Positions 41,684-50,491 of a stretch of 64,000 bases of DNA are shown here, piece by piece. The DNA lies in the NCBI RefSeq assembly GCF_905220565.1, contig NC_059404.1, forward strand, positions 8,956,472 through 9,020,471, written 5' to 3'. The position numbers were made by a program, and so were the translations under genes. The notes beneath the pieces are model-generated. The model made no database searches. It saw only the letters and a program-made list of their open reading frames with translations, and was not told where the DNA came from. The stretch comes from Melitaea cinxia (lineage: Eukaryota > Arthropoda > Insecta > Lepidoptera > Nymphalidae). Each line of letters starts with the position of its first letter. The stretch's first letter is position 1.

Positions 41684-41748
41684 AATTAAAAATTAAAAAC
41701 GCGAAATTAAAAAGTATCATATCGAAAATTTCGCTCGAGCGGGTGTAT

Positions 41749-41821
41749 CGTTCCATAGCTTAATTGGCTAGAGCGCCGACACGGTACGTCGGAGACGCGG
41801 GTTCGAACCCCGCTGGAGCGG
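41749..41821 (+). tRNA. tRNA-like gene, array copy 7 (GGT), first of the right arm
   Basis: Same 73-nt sequence as copy 1, now on the plus strand, 135 bp from copy 6 across the junction. Confidence 0.55.
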
Positions 41822-42057
41822 TCAATTTTTGATATGATATTCAAAAATGTTTAGAATTCCTAATGTGGGTAACACAAAAATAAAATCTTAGATATTAAAA
41901 ATAGCACGGTGTCGTCTCCTGTCAAAGATTTTCATTGTAATATGAAACTTTGAATAGTTACGGGTTTCTGTAAAGAGCTCACTATAGACGGCGCCACGGT
42001 TCGCTTAAACCGAAATTAAAAAGTATCATATCGAAAATTTCGCTCGAGCGGGTGTAT

Positions 42058-42130
42058 CGTTCCATAGCTTAATTGGCTAGAGCGCCGACACGGTACGTCG
42101 GAGACGCGGGTTCGAACCCCGCTGGAGCGG
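42058..42130 (+). tRNA. tRNA-like gene, array copy 8 (GGT)
   Basis: Identical gene. Its 3' flank carries A at 42145 where copies 7 and 9 have G, the complement of the variant beside copy 5. Confidence 0.55.
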
Positions 42131-42366
42131 TCAATTTTTGATATAATATTCAAAAATGTTTAGAATTCCTAATGTGGGTAACACAAAAATAAAATCTTAG
42201 ATATTAAAAATAGCACGGTGTCGTCTCCTGTCAAAGATTTTCATTGTAATATGAAACTTTGAATAGTTACGGGTTTCTGTAAAGAGCTCACTATAGACGG
42301 CGCCACGGTTCGCTTAAACCGAAATTAAAAAGTATCATATCGAAAATTTCGCTCGAGCGGGTGTAT

Positions 42367-42439
42367 CGTTCCATAGCTTAATTGGCTAGAGCGCCGACAC
42401 GGTACGTCGGAGACGCGGGTTCGAACCCCGCTGGAGCGG
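42367..42439 (+). tRNA. tRNA-like gene, array copy 9 (GGT), last of the array
   Basis: Identical gene. The unit is truncated ~75 bp after the gene, where the TSD begins. Confidence 0.55.
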
Positions 42440-42513
42440 TCAATTTTTGATATGATATTCAAAAATGTTTAGAATTCCTAATGTGGGTAACACAAAAATA
42501 AAATCTTAGATAT

Positions 42514-42526
42514 TAACCTAGTGCTA
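42514..42526. repeat. Target-site duplication, right copy, of the tRNA-like array
   Basis: TAACCTAGTGCTA, matching 39953-39965. The first T could equally belong to the element. Confidence 0.8.
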
Positions 42527-43819
42527 TTTAAATAAAAGTTGGATCCACATCCTCGTAAAACGAACTTTTCATTTTTACTACGTATAACTTTATATTTATG
42601 GCAGACACATGTATGAACTTTTCATGGAATAAACGATACGAAACCAATTAACCTATTAATGTGGCTTGAATAATATTGAAGTAACTAAAACAAATTTAGA
42701 GCCCTACAATATCTCAAAATGTGAAAAACTAGTGTAAAAAGTGGGTTATATTAATTAGTCACTTAAACCTCCTGTGAGAATCAACAATATATATTTGACT
42801 GAACGCTGACAATTTTCTTCGCGCAATTGGATATCTCAGTTGAGTGAGCTGAGTAGAAAGTTATTGATAACAATCAGTTCACTTTGACGGCTTCTATATT
42901 TTTTTCTTTTGCCCATTAAAACTGTGTTAGCACAGTTACTCTTTGACAATAGTAATTCTTAGTATGCCTGAACTTAATCTCCGGACAAAATAATAAGCAG
43001 ATCTAAGTACACTGTGTTCAGTTAATGAGACATTGTTCTTTCACTCTACATAATTTATAAGTTTTTATCAGAAATGTTATTACATTCGAGTTTTCAATTC
43101 AGTTTCAATTCCTCCATACGACAAGTCCAACAAACATAATAATGGGTAGGACTTACATAATTATGTTTGTCTTTATCTGAACGTTTGTGTTTGTTTTCTT
43201 TTTGCTTCCGGATCCGCAAATCAAGAACCACATGGAGGAGATTTGGTTCTTTATTCATATGTCTTCTGATTTTATTATGATTACTACAACATGTATTTAT
43301 TTTAAAAACAAAAAGTCCAATTATGTGCCGATAGCAATTTTTAAATACATTTTCAGTTGACCTTACGTACATGCTGTACGCCACAATGACGCTGAACTAT
43401 TTTTTTAGATTTACCTACAGGTTCTTTATCTTCCTCTTAAGAAAGCAAAAAGTAGTAATTTGCAATCTAAATCTCATCCACGGTGAAGTCTGTGTGTGTA
43501 CACCATTTCTCTGGATATTTTTTTCACGTAATCTCTAGGATTTAATGGATTTCCTTGTTTTGACAAAACACTATGTGGGAAAAGTTAAAATAAAATACTG
43601 ACATAATACACTGAAATAATACACTGAAATATTAAATTTAAGTTTTCCGTCACTGATATGATCATTTAAAACTCTTTGGTCTAATGGTAATTCTGTGAAG
43701 TGTGTGAAGTTAAACCTTATGCTTCAACACACTGTGTCCGTAAATTATAAAAAAATTGACAAAATCTGAACATGAAACATTATTGTCATGTTATGTCTAT
43801 ATATGTATTATTATTATGT

Positions 43820-43876
43820 CATGTCATGAAACATTATTGAAACATGAAACATTATTGAAACATGAAACATTATTAT
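43820..43876. repeat. Tandem repeat, 18-bp unit, about 3 copies
   Basis: ATGAAACATTATTGAAAC is repeated head to tail and ends in ATGAAACATTATT. A related single copy lies ~55 bp upstream at ~43768. Confidence 0.85.
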
Positions 43877-44254
43877 CATGTTTTAGTCTTTCTAGAACAA
43901 GACAGTGAAAGAAAAAAGAAGTAGAACACACATAATTATCTCAGGTTTATTAGTTGTAGGTTTTGTAGCATCTTCATCACATCGTGAAAATATGTACACG
44001 TTCTTTAAAGGTATGGCTTGTATAATGCTAAAGTCAAAAGTCCATCGAACTAGAAAATAGATGTACCAACGATTTGAGATCGGGTGATTTTTAAATCTAC
44101 AGGTATTTTTTTTTTACTTTATGATGTTAAAACTTAATAAAAACTTTAAATTATCAATGATGATAACTTAGTATGTTAAGTACATATAAATGTGAACATA
44201 CGTGACCAGTAACTAAATGAAAATCACAAAAGTTACACAAAAGACAAACATGTG

Positions 44255-44390
44255 TCTCTCAGGTGCAACGCGAGGTCATAGCAAGTAAGCTATAGTACTT
44301 ACTGAACAGCAGTGGTCATCTTTCTGGCGCGTTGACCGACGACAGAGTTGGCACTGGAACTTGTGTTCTATTTCGGCTGTGACTATTAAT
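44255..44390. other. GC-richer patch with splice-like signals
   Basis: On the minus strand a segment reading from about 44390 ends TGACCACTGCTGTTCA followed by GTAAGTACT at ~44305, a good donor, with an ATG a few codons before it. On the plus strand CTCTCAG|GTGCAACGCGAGG is acceptor-like. Either could be a small exon of an otherwise unseen gene. No protein similarity can be judged from so short a piece. Confidence 0.2.
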
Positions 44391-45164
44391 ATAAATAAAA
44401 ATTTCACGTATACACGTAAAGGTGCTGAATATATATTGTATAAAGGTAGACATTACACAATATCAATGCAATAGAAGATTTGAGTAATATAAAAAATATT
44501 GTTTATTCCTTGGATGTTAGCACCGATGGAATTGACAATATATCAATTACTTTGAATTTTAACGCTTGATTCTTAACAAGTAGGGAAATGACAAAGTCTC
44601 GTGCTTGATTTTCTCCTTTAATAACATTCATGAAGAAATACAAAACGACTTTAGAAATGGAACGATTGAGTGGGAAGCACATATATAATTGTTTCTGATA
44701 AGAAACACCTCAACAAATTTGTGACTCGTTAGCGACACGATTTTAATTTCCACTCGAGGCGGTACATGTTAATAATAACGTCGGCCCCAACGGTTATTTT
44801 CCCGAATGTTACATTTTAAGGTAAAATATTAGATTCTAGAATTAACTAAATTATATTTCGCACGCACGAATTAAAATACAAAAAGAATAGAATAATAGAA
44901 TACTATAGAAATAGAAAGTAGTACTAAAATAGTTTAATTAATAAAATGCTGAGTTTATCGTATTATTTTTGACTTATACTCTTAAAAAAAAAAAAGAATA
45001 TTTTATGCAAATATAACGAAGACTTGTTTGACTACGTTATTAGGTAATACAGAACTAAAAGAAAGTTATTTTAGAAGAATTTTATTGAGGGATGATAGAG
45101 ATCACACTAAATAATACTATTCTAATTATTGTTTTGTCCAGAGCAGCAGTGACAGCAGTAATAG

Positions 45165-45330
45165 TGTTTACAACTAGTTCGCGACACTCCTGGTGTTGCA
45201 AGCGTCCAAAGGCAACGGTAACCGCTTACCGTCAGGTAGACCATACGCTTGTTTGCCACCCTAGCAATTTAAAAAAGGCATTATATGTAAAAAAGGCATT
45301 ATATGTAAAAAAGGCATTATAAGTAAAACA
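45165..45330 (+). mobile_element. 3' end of a CR1-like LINE or its SINE derivative, with microsatellite tail
   Basis: 'ctcctggtgttgcaagcgtc', 'ggtaaccgcttaccgtcagg' and 'cgcttgtttgccaccctagc' form the conserved non-coding 3' end of lepidopteran CR1-like elements. The CTTACCGTCAGGT block matches the tail of the complete LINE at 10620. In place of poly(A) the copy ends in AAAAAAGGCATTATATGT repeated about three times. The open frame over it is not a gene. Confidence 0.7.
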
Positions 45331-46284
45331 CTTCTACGAAAAGAAGCTTCGAAATGAATAATTGTATTTCATTCTAAATTTAACAAAGGGTTAATTATAT
45401 CAAAAGTGTTTATAACACAAACACATTTCATTTAACTAACGACGCAGCTTCAAAAGCGGTTTACGCCCATTTTCACGATGTTACAACAAATTAATATTTA
45501 TGAAAATAACGAGCTTGAACAATTATTTAAATAAAAATATAATTAAACATTCCGCAGGTACATACAGATACTGAATTTGCTCTACTTATTACACAATTTT
45601 GTATCGATAAAATATGTTTCAACAGTGTTATTTCAATATTGTACCTTATAAATACTTCGTTGTCAATACAGCACATCAAACATTAAATTTTATGTATATA
45701 CGTTTAAAACTAATAAAATTGTCATTTTACTACAACACACGTAAAAGTGAATTTTAAACGCAGTTATATGTACATGAAAATGTATTAATTTTATGATTTT
45801 ATTTCAAAAACTTATAATATTTTAAACATTATTATTTTCTATATTTTAATTATTTAGAATGCAGGACTTTTCATACAACGGATATTAACGGATATCAACG
45901 GATATTATTTATGTATTAAAATATCACAAACGTTCGTCTTTTATCATAATATTAATAAATCAAAAGTTTTCCCTACATGTGTAAACAAAACAAAAACCTT
46001 AGGTACTACTTATATCGCATTTATATTGAAAGATTTTCTAACAGTTCCTTTGAGTGAAGGATAAAGGAAAACCGCGAGATTTATGAGTGAGATTGTGATA
46101 GCGTTATGTGAGAAACTTAGGTTAACATTATTGTAACACCTTTTTTCCTTGTTGTAAAATATATCTTCACGAACCGGTAATATAACAAATTAATGTATTT
46201 AGAACGCGAAATAAAGTAAAGCGTTAATTTTTCTTAGTTTTACTGTCCTGTTATTATTTTTTTATCATTGATAATAATAATAAT
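45331..46284. other. AT-rich non-coding stretch
   Basis: Nothing recognised. A short direct repetition of 'aacggatat' lies near 45890. Confidence 0.5.
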
Positions 46285-46299
46285 AATAATACTCTTTAT
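46285..46299. repeat. Target-site duplication, left copy, of the Penelope-like element
   Basis: AATAATACTCTTTAT, repeated exactly at 47186-47200. It overlaps a short (AAT)n run on the left, which may have helped targeting. Confidence 0.85.
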
Positions 46300-46492
46300 T
46301 GTTTTCTAATGTTTACGCGAATTTTACTCATTTAATGAAACAACTTTTTTCGGATTTTATCGCGGTTTATTATTATCTTTTGATTCCCGACGTTTCGGAT
46401 ACTTTACAGCAACCATGGTCACGGGGGGACTGAGGTGTCAGACGTCCCAACGTTACAAAGTTATTCGAAACTACCCGACATACATCAATATC

Positions 46493-46780
46493 TTATACAG
46501 TCCTATCTACGCAGAATGTGCTAATTGAGTCTTTAATCTGTGGTGAATTATGCTTGGTTTTTGATTTAATTATATTAATAATGGGGTCCCAAGCAGGTGG
46601 TAATTGCCAGCCATCTTCTCTATTGAAATTTGGATGTTTTTTAATTTCAATAGCCTCACGGATCATCCTTGGTTGGAATCGGTGTTCTTTTGCGAGGATC
46701 TGTGGTTTATCGAATCTAATATAATGGCTAGCTGTGTCTAGACTGTGTTCACAGATTGCGGACTTAGTATAGCGACGATG
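46493..46780 (-). pseudogene. Penelope-like protein, C-terminal GIY-YIG endonuclease remnant (left copy)
   Basis: The minus-strand frame reads RYTKSAICEHSLDTASHYI, then RFDKPQILAKEHRFQPRMIR, EAIEIKKHPNFNREDGW and QLPPAWDPII, ending at TAA (46493-46495). The AICEH..HYI..F..PQILAKE..R..REAIEI pattern is the tail of the GIY-YIG nuclease domain that follows RT in Penelope-like retroelements. The RT and the start of the nuclease domain are absent (5' truncation). The longer antisense frames over this region are shadows. Confidence 0.8.
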
Positions 46781-46800
46781 TTTTACTTAAAGAAAGATTA

Positions 46801-47025
46801 AGATTCGATAAACCACAGATCCTCGCAAAAGAACACCGATTCCAACCAAGGATGATCCGTGAGGCTATTGAAATTAAAAAACATCCAAATTTCAATAGAG
46901 AAGATGGCTGGCAATTACCACCTGCTTGGGACCCCATTATTAATATAATTAAATCAAAAACCAAGCATAATTCACCACAGATTAAAGACTCAATTAGCAC
47001 ATTCTGCGTAGATAGGACTGTATAA
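46801..47025 (+). pseudogene. Penelope-like protein, C-terminal remnant (right copy)
   Basis: Reads RFDKPQILAKEHRFQPRMIR.. to ISTFCVDRTV and stop at 47023-47025, apparently identical to the left copy over the shared 74 codons. It is truncated about 25 codons earlier at its 5' side; the preceding LLKERL replaces the expected HYI context. Confidence 0.8.
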
Positions 47026-47200
47026 GATATTGATGTATGTCGGGTAGTTTCGAATAACTTTGTAACGTTGGGACGTCTGACACCTCAGTCCCCCCGTGAC
47101 CATGGTTGCTGTAAAGTATCCGAAACGTCGGGAATCAAAAGATAATAATAAACCGCGATAAAATCCGAAAAAAGTTGTTTCATTAAATAATACTCTTTAT

Positions 47201-47893
47201 GTACGTATACAAGACATAAAAGGAGGGTATTAAAATATCGGAGAAAGAAAAATGAGCGTTAACAGAAAGATGATTGTATTGTTTAGTGGCGCTTTTTCAC
47301 GGACATACTTACGCAGTATGTAAAAAATAAGCACAGTGTATAATCAAAATGAAAATTTACTATAATGAATAGGCTTCCAAAAGATCTTTGGATCGTTATT
47401 TTAAAAATTTAAATTATATTAATATAATATATTATAATTTAACCTTTATATTATATTATAATTATATTATTAAATCTTGTAGCTGCCATCGCTTTGGAAT
47501 ATCAATCCTACAGAGAAGAATCGGCAAGAAACTCCGCAGTTACTCTTTCAAATTACTAATATGTTGTAAAAAGAACAGTCAGTAATAATCGTAGATGATG
47601 TTAAAGTAAACGTTATCGTAATTAAGACAAAAACTCTACTCTTACTCTGTTCTCTCTGCTAGTAGAAGATACTTGTTACGAAAGATTATGACAGTTAATT
47701 ATACATAAACTAATATGTTATCTGCATTTGTTTAGTACGGATGATTTAAATTAAGAAAGACATAGTTTATGATATTCGCAAGTAATAAGGTTAACCTTAT
47801 ACTTTCAGAGACGTTATCCTGATTTTTACACTAGGGCAATTAAATTAAGAATCACCGACTTTAATTTTACCTGCCGTCGCTCTCTAAGATTGT
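47201..47893. other. AT-rich stretch with a TE-tail-like segment
   Basis: 47476-47590 ('gccatcgctttggaatatca', 'ggcaagaaactccgcagtta') resembles the 3' UTR of lepidopteran LINE debris. Nothing else is recognised. Confidence 0.4.
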
Positions 47894-48504
47894 ATAATTG
47901 TGTTTGCTCGCAAACGAAAAAAAACCGACTTCAATTACATCGACGAGTAATACAACGTAGATCGACGAAAAAATAGTCAAGTAACTACGCGTTATCAAAG
48001 ATTACTCAAAAAGTAGTTATCAGATCTCGATGAAATTTATATGTGACCACATGATAAACATCAGCTTTCGATTAAATTAAAAATTATCAAAATCGTTATA
48101 CCCAGTAAAAAGTTATTGCGGATTTTCGAGAGTTTCCCTCGATTTCTCTGGGATCCCATCATCAGATCCTGGTTTCCTTATCATGGTACCAAACTAGGGA
48201 TATCCCCTTTCCAACAAAAAAGAATTATCAAAATCGGTACATCTAGTAGAAAGTTATGCGGTATAATACAACGTAGGTCGACGAAAAAAGCGTCAAGTAA
48301 AAACGCATTATTAGATATAACTCGAAAAGTAGTTGTTAGATCTCAAATAAATTTAAATGGGACCAATTGACACACACCACCTTTCGATTAAACAAAATTT
48401 GTCGAAACCATCGGTCCACCCGGTCAAAAGTTCTGATGTAACATACATTAAAAAAAAAATACAGTCGAATTGAGAACCTCCTCCTTTTTTGGAAGTCGGT
48501 TAAA
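47894..48504 (+). repeat. Repeat A, complete copy
   Basis: Collinear with the 21330 copy over its whole length, including both internal ~166-bp modules and inverted ends ACCGACTTC/GAAGTCGGT. Differences are scattered single bases and small indels. Confidence 0.85.
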
Positions 48505-50064
48505 AAAACTTGGCAGTATCCGATAATCAAAAATATTGAATACGTTATTGAACCTAAGCATCGTTAGAAAAAACACTTCCATGACGTCCATAACTATCAA
48601 ATGTCTTTTGACAGTAGCTAATTTTCTCATCCTAGTCACGGGGAGGAATAATCCCTTATTGATATTAGCATACCTACTCATGAAACGAGAAAGACACAAC
48701 TTTTTTACTATCTAATTTAATAATACATAAAATACATGCACATGCTATACATATGCATGTAACATGTAATTATTAGTTTTTAATCTTTCACGGCCAAATA
48801 TAATACCTTTACTTATTATACAGAGCTTATCGCTTTTGTACTGGTAGGCCGTAACGAACTATTTCTTCGTCGTTTCATCTTACCATTTCTACACACTACA
48901 CTAATGGCGTCCTACGAAAACGATTTACCGAAACAGGTACCCCTCTTTTGCATAACTAAATCACTGGCTTCCATGATTAGTTCAAGTTCAACTTCAAGTC
49001 ACGTCTGCAACGTCAACGAAATCGGAAACTTCGAAATGACAATAAAAAATAATTAATAATAACATTCATTACAAATATATATCAATCAGCGACTTTGCAA
49101 TGAGAATTCGAGTGGAATAAAATATAAACATGGTGAAAATTTAAAACAGTAAACCAAATACAGAGATATCAAAGAACCTTTTCATAAAAAGCAAACCTAG
49201 AACAAATATTAAAGGAGTTAATTCTTTAGTTTTAGTATCAGTTTATGAGTATATATCCTGTTACATGCTAATAGTGAAACGGTGGTGATTATATAAAATA
49301 TTTCTTGTTATGCGCTGTTAGTCAGTTCATAAAAGGTAATTACTCGGGGCTACTACAAAACCTGCTAGTAGTAATAACTGGATATATAACCCTTACATTA
49401 AAATTAATTATTCAGAATGAAACGTGAGGAAAAGGAAACATCCATCGCTTCATAACAAAATCATATTCCGTGAAATGAAACGGTGTAACAGGAATCTCGT
49501 TATTACATTAAGACGTAGTCGTAATTAGCGTGCATAAAGTTATGATGCTTTACGTACGCAAGTACGAATATATTAAGAGGCAAATAAGAATTGATGTTTG
49601 TGTTTTCATTAAGTCTTTGTAAATAAACCGATGCATTGGTGGATATTCAATTTACAAACGTAGTAAATATTTACACGTAAAACGTTTGTTGGATGTTTGG
49701 TTTACATTTGTTATAACAGCGGGGAGAGCTGGTTTACTGATTCGTTTATGTTTATAGGACAATTCGGTAAGTCATAATCCAGATGAAATCAAATACTTTT
49801 AAGCGGCAAAGAAAACAGAGTTGGTTCATTTGACCCATATATTTTTATGTTTAACCAAAGTAACTTCCTTTCTTTTTCTTTGCATATTATGAGTGTAAAC
49901 AGTGGTAGTCAAATTTATTTGGTTAGCTCGTGATAGAGATTAGTTAGTTAAACTATATTTCTATTGTTACCGATTTGATTTTTCCTATGTACAAACATTT
50001 CTACTAAAAATTATTTGAATGATTAAATGCTATATATTTCAAAACGTAAAAACTTATTGTTTTA
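48505..50064. other. AT-rich non-coding stretch
   Basis: No gene supported. A 50-codon frame from ATG at 48904 to TAA at 49054-49056 (MASYENDLPKQVPLF..) is more GC-rich than its surroundings but has no recognisable domain; mentioned as a weak candidate only. Confidence 0.4.
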
Positions 50065-50089
50065 TTTTACCGACTTCAAAAAAGGAAGA

Positions 50090-50091
<2 letters not shown>

Positions 50092-50125
<34 letters not shown>
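50092..50125. repeat. (TA)n microsatellite
   Basis: About 16 TA units at the break point inside the repeat A copy. Confidence 0.9.
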
Positions 50126-50127
<2 letters not shown>

Positions 50128-50289
50128 TCTGTGTGTGAAAGCTGCGAAATTTTTTTTCTAACCTTAAAACTTTAACCATGGATATCTCCATAACCATGGG
50201 GTTCTGAGGTGTGACAGTGGTACCAGGGGTAGCGTTCCTCCCTTCCCCCCATGGTCCGGAAATTCGGTTTTTCCTAATCTAAAGCTTTA

Positions 50290-50291
<2 letters not shown>

Positions 50292-50336
<45 letters not shown>

Positions 50337-50342
50337 TATATA
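50292..50342. repeat. (AT)n microsatellite
   Basis: About 20 units ending in ATGCATATATATGG. Confidence 0.9.
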
Positions 50343-50354
50343 TGGTCGAATTGC

Positions 50355-50491
50355 CCTGTTCTATACCCAAAGCTTGTCAGGAAGAAATCGCTCTTAGCGA
50401 TAAGACCGCCTTTGTACATCTTCCTCTAATTGTACTACTTTGTTTGTATCTTTTAATGGTGTGCAATAAAGAATATTATTATTATTATTTT
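50355..50491 (+). mobile_element. LINE 3'-tail repeat (family L3) with (ATT)n end
   Basis: 'gaagaaatcgctcttagcga', 'taagaccgcctttgtacatc' and 'gtgcaataaagaatatt' followed by ATT repeats. The block around TTAGCGATAAGACCGCC recurs at 53005-53060 (reverse) and 56465-56500, so it is a repeated non-LTR 3' end. Parent family unknown. Confidence 0.55.

Larger units (their letters stand above)
39966..42513. mobile_element. Palindromic tandem array of 309-bp tRNA-like units, TSD-flanked
   Basis: Six head-to-tail copies with tRNA-like genes on the minus strand (39966 to ~41672) are followed, after a 25-bp hairpin, by three copies in opposite orientation (to 42513). The period is exactly 309 bp throughout the left arm (gene positions 39996, 40305, 40614, 40923, 41232, 41541) and in the right arm (41749, 42058, 42367). 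Units are essentially identical; one base differs in unit 5 and the same base differs in unit 8, its mirror partner. Each unit carries a complete tRNA-like gene with A box, B box and a T5 run just downstream. The block is bounded by a 13-bp direct repeat. The outer ends stop at different points of the unit, so it is not a classical terminal-inverted-repeat transposon. Confidence 0.9.
42527..45170. other. AT-rich non-coding stretch
   Basis: No gene supported. Inside it are a small tandem repeat at 43820-43876 and a GC-richer patch at 44255-44390 (both listed). The open frame on the minus strand at 43094-43384 is Cys/His/Lys-rich but unrecognised and not called. Confidence 0.45.
46300..47185. 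mobile_element. Penelope-like element, 5'-truncated inverted dimer
   Basis: Two 3'-terminal Penelope-like pieces lie head to head. The right piece (~46795-47185) reads on the plus strand and the left piece (~46780-46300) on the minus strand; ~385 bp of each are near-perfect reverse complements. Each ends in coding sequence for the C-terminus of the RT/GIY-YIG endonuclease protein, then a 3' UTR with the conserved CCGAAACGTCGGGAATC block and GATTTTATC..GTTGTTTCATT. The left copy extends farther at both its 5' side (to the TKSAICEHS coding part) and 3' side. A 15-bp TSD flanks the dimer. Confidence 0.85.

Noticed and set aside
39966..42513. CRISPR array or ordinary satellite
   Set aside because: The 309-bp units are fully repeated with no unique spacers, the block changes orientation, and it is TSD-flanked. 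A CRISPR array does not fit and a plain satellite does not explain the TSD.
39966..42513. Hammerhead ribozyme in the 309-bp unit (classical retrozyme)
   Set aside because: Reading both strands of the unit, I find no CTGANGA box paired with a suitable GAAA box. Other ribozyme classes could not be tested by eye.
43094..43384. 96-codon Cys/His/Lys-rich minus-strand frame
   Set aside because: Composition is slightly suggestive of a transposon-encoded protein, but there is no recognisable motif, no context and no repeat boundary.
45092..45322. 76-codon frame
   Set aside because: It runs through a LINE 3' end and its microsatellite tail; the repeated KALYVK is translation of the tail repeat.
46518..47000. 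Two convergent 68-78-codon frames with identical protein (MLIESLICGELCLVF..)
   Set aside because: They are antisense shadows of the Penelope-like C-terminal coding sequence in the two arms of the inverted dimer.
48116..48370. 84-codon frame
   Set aside because: Lies wholly inside a repeat A copy with no coding capacity conserved in the other copies.
48904..49056. 50-codon frame MASYENDLPKQVPLF..
   Set aside because: Slightly GC-richer than its surroundings, but no domain, weak splice context and no repeat or family evidence.
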